A DNA stretch of 64,000 nucleotides from Tupaia tana (taxonomy: Eukaryota; Chordata; Mammalia; Scandentia; Tupaiidae), in the NCBI GenBank assembly GCA_026018925.1, contig JAKSZU010000008.1:62147027-62211026 (forward strand). The letters are read 5' to 3'. The position numbers and the translations under genes are program-made. Positions 23,357 through 34,731 of this stretch are shown here, in pieces; position 1 is the stretch's first letter; each line of letters begins with the position of its first letter. The notes beneath the pieces are model-generated. The model was not told where the DNA came from. It saw nothing but the letters and a program-made list of their open reading frames with translations, and searched no databases.

Positions 23357-24700
23357 CTATGCTGTCCTGATAAATGCAAACCTTGAGACCGGAAGATATC
23401 TGAGAAGCTTAAGAAAGCAAAGCATTATGGATGTTCCTCCACTCCCAACACCTACACAGGAGAGAGGAGCAATGTGGTAGTGAGATATTCAGGAAAGGGA
23501 GAGCCTAAATTATTCTCTCAAGCCCAAAGCAATGGAGGAGACCATGCAAACATCTTACTCCCTAGGAAGTCAGAAATATTTGAGAGAACAGAGTACAGAT
23601 GGCCTCACAGTCAGGGTAGAGATTGAGAGAGCCTGAATTGATGAGCAGTGCCCTCAGCAATGCATGCCCTGGTAGCACATGATAGATATGAAAGAATGAC
23701 AATCAGCAACAGCAGCACACAGCAGAGAAAAGCAGCACAGGATAACCCAGAACCTCCTTCACTTTCCTTCCCCTGACAAACATGATGCAATCCCTGGTAA
23801 GAAGGTGGAAGGGGCGGGTGGGGTGGGGTAGAGAAGGGAAGGGCAGGGCTCATCCAGGGATGAAAACAGAAAAACACAAAATTAGCAGAGTACATGAACT
23901 TACCAGAACTAATTTTCCACTACTAAGAGGAGCAAGACCACAAAATAGAAACGAAATTCAAGTTTAGGAAAACAAAGTGACTTTGTCACACCCCTGCATA
24001 TATGTACTGGGAAATTTCGACCTTCAAAATCTTGCAGTCGACACAAAAATCTTAACTGTGATTATCACAAGGTGATAGAATTAATTCTTTTATTTTCTTT
24101 ATCGTAGTTGATGCTTCATAAACATCTTGCAATCAACTCATATTACCTTTATAATAGAACTTCCAAGGGTAAGTGACAATTATTCTACCCTAAATTATTA
24201 AAAATTATTAAACAAATAATTTGGCTTTTAAAATATGTTTGGTATCCAAGTACAGGGACTATTTCTCTCCATTTCTTAAGTTTGCTTTAAGTTATCTGGA
24301 ATTTCATAGACAAAGTTGACAAAAGAAAAAGATCTTTAATTTAACCCTGTGATTTACCTGCAAAACAAAGTAAGACAGGTACTGTTTGAAACACATGTAT
24401 AAAATGTGCATCTGCTCATCATGTATAGGAAATAATGGGCAGGGAAGAGTTACTGTCTCTCTAAAAAACACATAAAATCCTAATTTGCTTAAAAAACACA
24501 CAGGAACTCAAAGGCCTTAATAACCTTAATTATAATTTCCTCCAAGTAGAACATTCATAAGCCTTAAATCCCTTTACTGAGTTTTATTGCCAGTAATTAG
24601 GCAAAGTACACAGAGCTGAGAGTGTATGCGTGTATGCATTTAAGTTTAATAGAAGCAAGAAACATTTGTGACATTTCGACCTCATTTTTGAAGGCAGAAT
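23357..24700. other. Unassigned sequence
   Basis: No gene or repeat recognised. The G-rich patch at 23800-23860 is simple purine-rich sequence. The 94-codon minus-strand ORF at 23611-23895 is proline- and serine-rich low-complexity translation across that patch and has no known motif. Confidence 0.4.
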
Positions 24701-24706
24701 GGAAAT

Positions 24707-24848
24707 ACACGAGGTCTTCAAAAAGTTTGTGGAAAATACATATTATGGGGAGAAAAATAAGCACAGATTTCAAAAAAAAAACTTTGTACCAAAATTAACT
24801 GGTACTTTAATTCCATCTTTACATGAACTTTTTGCGGTTTCATCATAT
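24707..24848 (-). mobile_element. Palindromic mariner-like MITE, copy 3
   Basis: Left end GGTCTTCAAAAAGTTTGTGG pairs with the complement of ACATGAACTTTTTGCGG. The interior TTTGTACCAAAATTAACTGG is the complement of the TTTTGGTGCAAA interior of copies 1 and 2. The 154-codon ORF that crosses it is therefore a repeat-derived artefact. Confidence 0.7.
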
Positions 24849-25074
24849 TTTAAGAGGAAAAAGGAAGAGAGATGGGTGGAGTTTAGAATAGGTGGAAAGG
24901 AAGAAATTTCTGGGTTAGTTCAACATCCAACTAAATATAGTATTGGAATTTTATTCATACAAGTAATTTCTTTTCATTATTTCATTGCTTTTCCAAAAAC
25001 ACATTTAGTGGTAAAGCTGAAACCAATATTGGCTTTTGAAAACTATAGCTCTAAGTTATTGAGCATTAAAGTCC

Positions 25075-25255
25075 AACTACACAAAGTGTGGTCCTTGGAC
25101 CCAAAGCTATTAGAATTACATGAAGCTGAATCTAAGGCATCACTCCACACCTGTAAATTGTAGAATTTTAGGACTCACCCCACACCAGCAAATCCAAACC
25201 TACATTCGAACAAGATCCTCAGACAATTCCTAAACATTGCTTAAAAGCATTTATG
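25075..25255 (+). mobile_element. hAT-Charlie element, MER5A-like
   Basis: ACAAAGTGTGGTCCTTGGAC, then AGAATTACATGAAGC and CTCACCCCACACC follow the MER5A layout (TGTGGTCCCCGGACC, the TTAGAAATGCA region, GGGCCCCACCCCAGACC). Non-coding, eutherian-wide and well diverged. The left TIR is partly eroded. Confidence 0.7.
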
Positions 25256-26515
25256 TCAGTTTTTAATTTAACCTCTCTATCCCTAAAAAGTGACAAGAAA
25301 AATCTCTCTGTATCTGAAAATTCTAAATGACATTTGTTCTTCCACATATGGATAAAAAATTATTAAATTTCAAATATCTTTCTATCACAAAAACCAAGCT
25401 TTATAATGTAGTAAAAACTTTCTATTTTATAATTTAAATATTAAACAATAAATTGAAGAAAGAGCAGCATACTAGAAAAATTCCAAGTGTAGAAGCTGCA
25501 TTATTCCCCCAGGTAATTATCAACAGTTGACTCTACTCAACCTATTGTATGCGAAACTACTACGTCACAAAGTACCACATAGTCACTCAGGCCACCTGAG
25601 AGATCTCTCCCAAAAGTTGAAAAATTAGTTTCAGAGCCCACTACATAAAGGATACTTAACAGAGATTAGCACATGTAAAATCTTAAGATTTTTCAAGTTC
25701 TCATTCAATGAAATTTACAACCCTCATATTGGAATTTACCCCAAATTTACAGCCCACACAAATCTGGCACAGGTCAGAGTCTAATGGATCTTGCCACATT
25801 GGATCAGACTCACAAAACTTCCTGCCCAGGATCCTCATGATGGCACCATGGGACAAGCCATGGAAAGATGGCTGTTCTTTGATGTCAACCTCAAAGGTTA
25901 GGAATGTACCCAAAACATCCTAGTTCCCTGTAATAACCCATTATGAATCTGTCATCCACAAATTTAGTTAAATCATTTTTGAGGTTATTTCTATTTTCCA
26001 CCCCTACTTCCTCTTAACCAGTTCCTTAAGTTTATGAATTGTTGGGTAAGGTGATAGTTTCTAGTCCCATTGCTCACCAAGTCTCAGAATAAACAGCATT
26101 TCTATTAATACTATTTATATCATCCATGACCAAGGGGGAAAAAAAAAAAAAACTAAAAACAAGACACTTGGTCCTATTCTCTCATAGCACTTCTGTTTTC
26201 ACATAGATTCTTCCCTCAGGGAAAATACCTCCTATCCTGACCATTTAGAACCCATCTTGCATCTCCTCCAATTCTATTACATATTAAGGGTAGTAGGTTA
26301 TTACTGTGTTTGTTAAAGAGTAGATATTTGTCAAAAGATAAGAGAATATTCTTTTATTTCAAAATTCATTTCCTGAAGATTTGGGACTTCAGTCAAAATT
26401 TTCAGCAATCATGTAACTCATCAATTCTAGTAACTACTAGAAACAAACTAGAAATATAATTTTCTATACTAATAATTGGCTTTGTTTTTGCTTGGTTGGT
26501 GTGATATTTTGACTG
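25256..26515. other. Unassigned sequence
   Basis: No repeat recognised. A pair of opposite-strand ORFs of about 70 codons spans 25701-25923; neither has a motif and their perfect overlap suggests chance. An A-run lies at 26139-26152. Confidence 0.4.
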
Positions 26516-26518
<3 letters not shown>

Positions 26519-26554
<36 letters not shown>

Positions 26555-26561
26555 CACGCGC
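26519..26561 (+). repeat. (TG)n followed by alternating CG/CA tract
   Basis: About 15 TG units run into CGCGCGCACGCGC. The whole 43 bp is an alternating purine-pyrimidine tract, the kind most able to adopt Z-DNA. Confidence 0.9.
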
Positions 26562-26757
26562 TTGTGTTTTTTCACGCATGGTTCCTTGGCAATGAGCATT
26601 TGACCTTTTATTCCCGAAGCAACTTAGAACTAGCATGAGAGGGATAAAGATGAAAGGCAGCCTATCCTTATTCTGCCCTGCTTTCACCTGCTTTTTCCCC
26701 CTCAAGGCAGGCCATAGAAACCCTAAAGCAAATATGGAGACTCTAACCTTCCCTTAC

Positions 26758-26914
26758 CATTTTTTGTTTGTTTAAGAGGTTTTCTCCTCAGGGTGTGTGC
26801 GCTTGCTAGCAAAAGGTGTGGAGAGGGGGACAACAGACAGTGAGAGGGAAAATGAGAAATCATCCCTCAGGGGAATGGCCATACCACAATCCCTTCTCCT
26901 CCATTGTTCTCTTG
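26758..26914 (-). mobile_element. tSINE-L 3' half (5'-truncated)
   Basis: Reads from a T-rich tail (26760-26775) through GAGAAATCATCCCTCAGGGG and CACAATCCCTTCTCCTCC, then stops before the head. No tRNA-like segment remains, so it was truncated at its 5' end or later deleted. Confidence 0.8.
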
Positions 26915-26929
26915 ACCTTTTCTTAATTT

Positions 26930-27740
26930 TAAGGCCCTCATTTTAGAAGAGTCCAATCCAGACTCGGGAGGAAGGAATGGCACATCAAGAGGTCAAGAAT
27001 CTGAACAGACAGCCTTGCTGGGTTCCCCACCCAGTTTATTAGCATCTCATGCCTGTGCAGTGAAGTCTCCATAAAATCCAAAAGAACAGGGTGCAAAGTT
27101 TCTAGAGAGCTGAACACATAGAGCTTCCTGGAGGGCAGAGTACCCAGAAAGGTCATGGAAGCCCCATGTCCCTATCCTGTCTTGTCCTCTGCATCTCTTA
27201 ACCTGTATACTATGTAATATCCTTTATAATAAACTGACAAATATGTGCTTCCAAGTTTTGTGAGTTGCTCTAGTAAATTTTTAATTTTTCATTTCATTTT
27301 TCTTCCATATATTCAATCATATTATTATTTGTCTTACAAAATGGATATATCAACAGGTGAACATTTCTCCCTGCTCTAGCAAATTAATTGAACTAGCAGG
27401 GAAAAGGTCATGAGAACCCTGGTTTATATTTGGTCAGTGATAAATGCAGGTAAAAATAATCCGGGCCTTGTAGTTGGTATAGGAATTTGGGTGGGAGGCG
27501 GGCTTTGGGGGCTGAACTCTCAACCTGTGGGGTCTGACACTATCTCTTGGTCGATAGTATTAAAATGGAATTGAATTGGAGGACACCCAGCAAAATTATT
27601 TGCTTACTGGCTCATGGTGAGAAATCCCCACACACTTTGGGATCGCAGACGTGATCCGTGTTGATTATTGAGTGATTGTATAGGAGAAAATGAAACTGTG
27701 TTCTTTTTCATCTGCATGTTCTCCGAGTTGTTTTGCTTTC
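26930..27740 (+). mobile_element. ERVL-type LTR, solo, with a short insertion
   Basis: Shows TATACTATGTAATATCCTTT and AATAAACTGACAAATATGTG (polyadenylation region), GTGAGTTGCTCTAG, CCTGTGGGGTCTGACACTAT, GGACACCCAGCAAAATTATT and CCACACACTTTGGGATCGCA. These blocks follow an ERVL-class LTR as I recall it (MER21/MLT2-like; the exact subfamily is undetermined). The 27280-27372 insertion splits it. No gag or pol sequence follows. Confidence 0.65.
27280..27372 (-). mobile_element. Very short retroposed insert, probably an L1 3' end
   Basis: 93 bp flanked by GCTCTAGTAAATT (27267-27279) and GCTCTAGCAAATT (27373-27385), 12/13 identical; that sequence occurs once in the LTR family. It is T-rich at its left side, as expected for the A tail of a minus-strand retroposon. 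The source is not identified. L1 is likely by mechanism. Confidence 0.55.
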
Positions 27741-28289
27741 CCCCTTATACTCATCCACTATTGTTAACATAAATTCACCTTTTTTTGTACACTCACAGAA
27801 ACTCAGAGGCTTGCCCTACAATTTCTACTGTCTGGTAGAAATTAGCATCGGCAACCAAAAGACAACCTATGTACCCTTTTTAATTAGAAAATATATAAGA
27901 CATTAATTTTTTTAAAACCTGGTATGGTGTGTAATTTCTCTGTAGAACAAAACCCCACATTAATCTGTGATTTCTCATTAGTTTATTAACCATAACAGAA
28001 ACTATGTTAAGTATAGCCTCCAATCTATGATGACAGTGTCTTTAGACATAAAGCATATCACCTTCCTGTTATAGTCATATGTATTTGAATTAAATTCTTC
28101 AATATGACCAATAGCTAGGCATGGCTAGCCTTTAGCAGGAGAGAGCATGTCATTTTTTTTTCTCCCCAGGTCACTTAAACATTTGTCGTGCTACCCTTTA
28201 TTTCATGTTTTAATAATAGGTCACACACACAAAAGTAAATAATACTACTTACAAATAGTATTAAACCTCCTTGAGAATTTGTACTAACA

Positions 28290-28800
28290 CCTGACCTCAC
28301 ATGGCACGGTCATAAGAATTTCAAGCATGTCAAACTCTCTTCTTGATTGAACTTTAATCAGATTCCTCTAAGCCATCTTCTCCACCAGGCCTCAACCTTG
28401 ACCCCTGTCCTTGATGGGCCTGCTTAACTCTCCTGTAACAAGAATCCTGGTATGTCAGAGAATTTCACTCTCCCAACAATTCTCCCCTTCCCCCCCATAT
28501 CTGATCACATCAATATCTAATCAAATTCCTCATCTCCACTCGAGATACCTAATCAGCCTAGCTTGCCTTCAGCACAAGATCCTATTAAATCAATTTAGAA
28601 AGAACCCCCCCTACCCCTGATGTCTCTTCTTAGTAATTTTCCATCCACAAGATCCCTCACTCCAACCCTCCTGCTCCTTTGTTATAAATCCCCACGTTTC
28701 CTGTTGTATTTAGAATTGAGCCCAGGTCTACACTCAGGTCTTGTCTCCTATTATAGAAGCTCTTGAATAATATCTATTTTTCTCACTCTAACTACTGTCC
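28290..28800 (+). mobile_element. ERV1-like solo LTR
   Basis: C-rich U3 with TGATGGGCCTGC and CATCTCCACTCGAG, then a TATA-like TTGTTATAAATCCCCACG, then AGAATTGAGCCCAGGTCT and TCTTGAATAATATCT near the end. The layout is that of a gammaretrovirus-type LTR (MER4/MER41-like in my memory). No coding part is present. Borders are approximate. Confidence 0.5.
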
Positions 28801-29044
28801 AGCTCTGTTTAAAAGAAAATTAAGAAACCAACTATCAGCAGAGTTGATCATTTTTGAAGGTGAGGGAGGAGAAAGCACAGAGACTCTCCCAGAAGAGCAT
28901 AAAACTCTGCCATCCACCACCTGCATAGGTGCTGAAGAACAAGAAAAAATTAGGGGACAGATGCAGTGAATACCAAAGGAGGACCCATCCTGCTGTTGAA
29001 ACCTGGGAGTTAGGAGATGGCTATAGAAAATCCTCAGAAAATCA

Positions 29045-29305
29045 GGGACCAGCAGTTGGCGTAATGGCTATGTCGCTGAACTCCCACGTAGTCGACCGCA
29101 GTTCACGTCCCAGACCCGGTGGCTTAAACACATTGGGCGCGTGTGGATGCGTGCCCAAGATCCCCAGAGGAGAATGGAGGAAAAGGGATTGCAGCATGGC
29201 CATCCCCCCAGGGGGTGATTTCTCGCTTTCTATCTCTCTGTCTCTCTCTGTCTGTCTGGCGAGCGCACACGCCCTATAGCAAAAACCTCTCCAAAAAAAA
29301 AAAAG
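29045..29305 (+). mobile_element. tSINE-L, young, 19-bp TSD
   Basis: TSD GAAAATCCTCAGAAAATCA (29026-29044) and GAAAATCCTCAGAAAGTCA (29306-29324), one mismatch. A-box like TGGCGTAATGG; the B-box like GTTCACGTCCC is one step from consensus. Full body with CpG-rich GGGCGCGTGTGGATGCG and a complete CCCTATAGCAAAAACCTC end. Confidence 0.94.
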
Positions 29306-29324
29306 GAAAATCCTCAGAAAGTCA

Positions 29325-31365
29325 CTAGGACCATCCAAACTAGTCAACTATGAAGGAGAATAAAGACCATTTTCTGACATGTAGAGTCTCAGAAATACAT
29401 ATCCCACATATCCTTTCATATTAAGTCACTGAAGGACAGACTTCAAAATAATGGGGGAATAAACAAAAAAAATTTTTATTATTAAAAAATGAATCTAGGC
29501 AACAAGATATCCAACATAAGCAAAGGCAAAAAGGAATCTCCAAGATGATGCTAAGAGAAATTCCAAGGTGATAGCTGTGAAGTAAACTATAAAGTCTAGA
29601 AGGCTATGGATCAGAGACACTGAACGATATTTCTTCAAAAAGATAATATCAACAAAATAGTTCATAAGTTATAATATACTAGGAAGAGTTTCAGGCAAAC
29701 TGAAGAGCGTTTAGAGCTGAATGAGGGGTGTAGAGAGAGGAAAGGAGAGGTTATACTGGAAATGTAACAAATAAGATAACACACGATGGGACTCAGCTGT
29801 GCATAATGCTTCCATGGTTCTAAGAATGTAAACATCCACTATTCATCCCTCTAAAATTACAATATAACTTCACAGGGAGGACAGGGAAGAGACGCATGCT
29901 CATGAAAATTAGTGAAAGTAAGCTAAATCCTTAACTCGCATAGTGGAAATTCAGTAGATAATGCCCCCAAACTGAAAGGTAGAGAAGGGGTGGTAAAGGC
30001 ATGTTATGAATATAAATATCCCAAGTTGCTCAAAGAGTTGAAAGAACCAGGAAGGGGTGGCAGGAAAGCAGTGGGACAAGGCAGCTTTTCATAACAAACC
30101 TGGCAGAATGATTTGACTCAAAACTATGTGCATGTCTAACTTTGACAAAAACAAAATTTTAAGACAAAGGTCATGTTTATTTCCTTGTAATATTAGTAAT
30201 GAATGATTCATCTATATATAGGAAAATCTCAATTTTATGGGCTTAAAGAAATTCCAAACTAAAGATTCAATTACAAAGAACCTACAAAGGGAGAGAAATA
30301 TATAGGTGAAGGCTGATATTCTGTAGGCTGTTGGCCATTAATATCATCATCTTTAAATTTTCAGATCTTTTCTAATTGCTACCAACAAGTTGTTCTGGAA
30401 TCTGAAGTCTCATGCTAAGTATTTTACATCATTTAGCAATTGAATAAAACTTAATTTGATATAGAGATAAACAAGACCTTATTAGGCATAATGATTTTAT
30501 TTACTCAATTGTGGATAAAATTATGCCCTAAATTAATATTTATATTTCCTTGCTAAAAGGGGATTTCATGTAAATCTTGGCAGAAAGTAACAACTGAAGT
30601 ATGAAGAGGGGGTAATATCCCAAGAAAATTAATCCAAGCTATCGTGACACATTCTTATATAAGAGATCAGTTTACCAAGAAGAATGCCTATATTAATGAT
30701 ACGTGGCATTTATAATGAACCCTTCTTACACTGCGGTATATTAGCCAATATTTCCCAAACCTCCCTTAGGTCAACATGAGAGACCTCGAGCAGCCAACAA
30801 GCTTAACTTGGACCACATCAAGTAAAACAGGCCACACAGAAGTTCTTTCCTACATGAGACAAAACAATACATGTATGATTTCAATAGTTTCTTAAACTGT
30901 TCCAGTGTTGGCTACAACTTACATCTTTCCGGACTTAGCAAAAGTACAGACATTATCCAGGCCTAAGGAGTTTCATATTCAGTAAGAATTAAATTTCTTT
31001 GTTCCTCTTTGCCAAATGTCTCAAAGTCTTAAATAGGAATGGAAAGGGGGCAGGGACATGATAGGAAATCCAGATAAAGCATAAAAATAAATACACATAT
31101 CACCAAATGTTAAGTTTTTTCTGTTTAAAAAATAAAAACCAAAATCTAAAAGTGCCACTTCTGAATTTCATGCCTTCGTAATCTTTCAGTGCATTTGACT
31201 TTGATATTTAATGATTCAGTTTAAGAAAACAGACTTCATGAAAGCCCAAGAATTATACCTATCTTATTGCATATATGCTTACATACACTATTTTGAGTTA
31301 GGTTTTAAAACTATTTGAAGTAGAGTGAATACAATAGAGATTATTTTAAATATAGATCCAAAAGA
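29325..31365. other. Unassigned AT-rich sequence
   Basis: No gene recognised. The purine-rich part at 29330-29780 may be a decayed L1 5' region, but the similarity is too weak to call. Otherwise nothing seen. Confidence 0.4.
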
Positions 31366-31367
31366 GT

Positions 31368-31370
<3 letters not shown>

Positions 31371-31411
<41 letters not shown>
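31371..31411 (+). repeat. (AT)20 microsatellite
   Basis: Perfect AT repeat of about 41 bp. Self-complementary, able to extrude a cruciform and likely variable in length. Confidence 0.95.
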
Positions 31412-31414
<3 letters not shown>

Positions 31415-31811
31415 GCAAACCTGGTAGAAGAATCATTATTTTATTTTGGGTCAGTAAAACTCATTGTCACCAATATATTCAATTTCAACAAAATGAAACG
31501 AATTAAACTCAAAGCTCAGTAAACTAACCAACACTGACTTTTTAACAGAAAAGAAAAAAAAAAATACAATCCATACAACTCTTTCCCATTTATCTCTTTA
31601 TCTCATCTTCTGTATGCTGCCCTTCCCATACTCTATGATGGGTTTTCCACTTTTGTGAGCTTCCCTTAGCCTTTTAGTCTAAGCCAATTAGCTGTCACAT
31701 GTTTACATGCTGCTTTTAAACTTTCCTTTGATGGTATCTGGCTTTTGACTTTTCACACAAATCAAGCTGAGTGAGGAAGATCACCATCACCTCTTTAAAA
31801 GTTGTTTTTCA

Positions 31812-32063
31812 GGGACCAGCAGTTGGCGTAATGGCTATGTCACTGGACTCCCATGTAGTCAACCATGGTTTGAGTCCCGGACCTGGTAGCTTAAACTCAT
31901 GCCGGGCACGTGTAATGTGTGCCCAAGATCCTGAGAGGAGAATAGAGGAGAAGGAACTGTGGCTTGGCCATCCCCCCAGGGGATGATTTCTCGCTTTCTG
32001 TCTCTCTGTCTCTGTCTTTCTGGCAAGTGCATATGCCCTATAGCAAAAACCTCTCAAAAAAAA
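31812..32063 (+). mobile_element. tSINE-L, young
   Basis: GGGACCAGCAGTTGGCGTAA head with intact A-box like sequence. The B-box like GGTTTGAGTCCC has one C-to-T decay. The body ends CCCTATAGCAAAAACCTC. Probable TSD GTTGTTTTTCA (31801-31811) and ATTATTTTTCA (32064-32074). Confidence 0.9.
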
Positions 32064-32499
32064 ATTATTTTTCATATTTTTCTATTTTTGTTATCCTGTG
32101 TGATTGGAACAATTAGAAGCCTTAGAAAATACCATGATCTGATTGATCACATATTAAAGATAAGGCAGCCACTTTTTTCTTGCAAATATATAATAGGCTC
32201 CCATGGCATATAATGTTTTTTCAGAATGTTCTTTGAAAGAACATACTTCGTGCTCCTTAATACTAGTAGTAGTAAGAGTAACAGGTAAATTATGTATCAG
32301 ACATTCTGGTTCACCTCTTCATGACACTGGTTCTCTCAGGGAGAGGCATAGCTTAAAAAAAAAATGGCTTCCAAGATCCCCTGGCAGTTAGTAGGCATTT
32401 GCTTCATAGCACTCTGGGCAAGGACATGAGTAGATGCCAGTAAAGTCTCTCATTTTTTTTTTTATGAGATCAATAACTTTTCCAGAAGCCCTATCCAGG

Positions 32500-33560
32500 G
32501 ACTTTTGCTCACATCTCAGGAGCTAAAACCTTACCTCCATCCTAGACTCTCCTGCCCTTACCATAATCAGTTACTAACTCTTGCCAATCTGTTTTCTCCA
32601 AAGCATCCTCCACAGCATTCACTATTCTGCATCGCCATCACCACATTTCTCCTTTTAGCACTTCCTTCTCCAACAGCCTCCACATATTCATGCTCCCAAC
32701 TCCTACATCATCTGCATTCTCCACTAGGCTGTTGAAGGGACTTATTTAGTAATTAAAGTTCTATCACTCCTCCCATTTAAAAGTCTACTACAGTCTGTAC
32801 CACCTGAAGAACAAAATCCAGTATCATCTGAGATTTGTCTGATCCCTACAAAACACTAGCCCCAAACTTGAGTTCCTTCTTCCACTCTTCACCATCTATC
32901 TCTAGAAAACCTTCACTCTCCATGCCATTATTCAAGATGCTTTCTAATCATAACTCAAGTCTTATATCTGTCTCTATTACATTAATCCACTTATACATTC
33001 AAACAGTTGTGATTACTATATCCTACACAGGAGTACAATGATGTGTAAAACTGATACAGTTTAATAACTTAAGGAGAAAGATAGCCAGCCATGGTGGAAT
33101 AGGGATAACATAGCACTTCAGTAGGATGAGGCCCTGTGGGAAAGTCTTCGGTGAATGTCCCAGTGTCTCCATGTACAAAGAAGGCACACACGTGTACCTG
33201 TTATCCTAGTTGACCAAGAAAGACTGAGGGTCGATCATGGCATGAAGACCCTGTTGTAAGTGACACTGTCTCTCATTCTCTAAGGAAATAAATAACCTTA
33301 AAAAAGAGAAAGTAGGAGAGTGCGATCTCTTTCAATAAGCCTTCTTGGACAGTCTAACTACTTCTAAGGCCAAAGGGCCACTATGATATCCAAGACATGC
33401 TGTCTTCAATTTTTACAGTTATCACATTACAATGAAGTCATCCACCTGTCTGTATGCCTTCCCAGTTCACAGTGAGCTTGGCAAAGGCATGTACACCTCT
33501 GATACACTTTGACGTGCCCAGAGTCCACCTCAGTGCTTAGTATCTAGTATAGACATTGCT
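32500..33560 (+). mobile_element. L2 3' region, split by a SINE-C
   Basis: 32750-33000 (AAAAGTCTACTACAGTCTGT, CTGAAGAACAAAATCCAG, CATGCCATTATTCAAGATGC) and 33420-33545 (CAGTTCACAGTGAGCTTGGC, CACCTCAGTGCTTAGTATCT) follow the order of L2 ORF2-end and 3'-end sequence. A SINE-C copy at 33065-33318 lies between them. An ancient LINE with no open frame. Confidence 0.6.
33065..33318 (+). mobile_element. SINE-C copy 1
   Basis: Shares AGCCAGCCATGGTGG, GGCCCTGTGGGAAAGTC, CCCAGTGTCTCCATGTAC and GGCATGAAGACCCTGTTGTA with the copies at 52693 and 56255. An A-box-like and a weak B-box-like motif suggest a tRNA origin. It ends TCTCTAAGGAAATAAATAA. It is more diverged than tSINE copies, so older. Confidence 0.6.
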
Positions 33561-33581
33561 ATTGTACAAAAATATATTGCT

Positions 33582-34105
33582 GGGTCAGCCTTATAGCCTA
33601 GTAGTTGAGGGAACAGGATTCCACATGGGCCAACCATGGTTTGAATCTTGGCCCCACTGTCTTTTTTCTTTTTTCTTTTTTGGAAGAGATTTTTTGCTGT
33701 AGGTCACACATGCTCGCCAGAAAGATGGAGAGAGACAGAGAGATAGAAAGTGAGAAATCATCCCAAAAGGGGGATGGCCACACCACAATCCTTCCTCCTC
33801 CATTCTCCTCTCAGGATTTTGGGCACACACACATTCCCGGAGTGAGTTTCAAGTCGGTCAGGTCCAGGACTTGAACAATGGTTGACTATGTGGGAGTCCA
33901 ACAATATAACCATTATGCCATCTACTGGTCTCTTTTTATTTTCCCCAGCCCCAGTGGTTTGAAAATCATATCAGGTATTTTGTGTGCATGCCCCAAACCT
34001 CCAAAGAATGGAGAAGAAATTGTGGCATGAACATGTCCCATTGGGGTTTGCACACACATGTGTGAGCATGCTCTCTCTTATGATAGTAGGCACCATCTGG
34101 CTATT
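33582..34105 (+). mobile_element. Old tSINE split by a younger minus-strand copy
   Basis: The left part 33582-33659 is a head (GTCAGCCTTATAGCCTAGTAG, GGTTTGAATCTTGGCCCC). The right part, from about 33945, resumes with CCAGCCCCAGTGGTTTGAAA and a long-type body to about 34105. The inner element occupies 33660-33935. The small overlap of GCCCCA(C/G)TG at both breakpoints may include part of the target duplication. Confidence 0.7.
33660..33935 (-). mobile_element. tSINE-L nested inside another tSINE
   Basis: Starts with a TTTTTTCTTTTTTCTTTTTT tail and runs through the long body to the head complement ACCATTATGCCATCTACTGG at 33911-33930. It is the younger member of a SINE-in-SINE pair. Confidence 0.85.
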
Positions 34106-34109
34106 TATA

Positions 34110-34730
34110 CACTATATAAATAAAGCATCTCTCAACAAGTTTCAGCACATGCTTTTTTTACTTAGCTCCTTAGTAAACAAAAAGATTCCTGATCTCCAGG
34201 AAAATACAGTCTAATTTAAATTTTATATACACATTTATAACCCAAATTAGTGCAACATTAAATAATAGAGAAAAATCCCTAAGGCTTGATCTCAATCATT
34301 TTGAACACTCTCATGACAATGTTGTATATATAATTGATTTGAAAGGCAAAACAATTCTACTGCCAAACTATTAACTAAGTTACTGAGATGGTTTGACTCA
34401 TAGGAATCTGTTACCACAATGATTTTTTTTTCCCCCAAAATCTTCTCCTGCTATATCTCAAGTCCTCACTTACTAGTTGGGTATCAATCTATTCCCTAGG
34501 TAGAATGAACAGATTCTGTAAATAAAAGTAGAAATTTATTTAGGAATTTATATATTTCATTTTAAACTTAAAACACCAATTTAAGTGGAATTTAAGGCTT
34601 CTCTTTTCCTTTCTGTAATATAGTAGGAAATGTCTGATTCCTGATATTTGAAGGCTCTGGGACTAACTCCTTCAGTGTGTGGAGGGGGGGAAAGAGGCGT
34701 GTCTTTCGCTTAAACTCTAGGGTTTTAGCC
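34110..34730. other. Unassigned sequence, probable 3' flank of the pseudogene
   Basis: No repeat recognised. If the minus-strand pseudogene at 34732 is real, 34500-34730 would be its 3' UTR; there is an AATAAA-like motif in the complement near 34530. No A tail is seen. Confidence 0.35.
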
Positions 34731-34731
34731 C

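Noticed and set aside
24699..25163. 154-codon ORF
   Set aside because: It spans a MITE and the start of an hAT element; no protein motif and no conserved start context.
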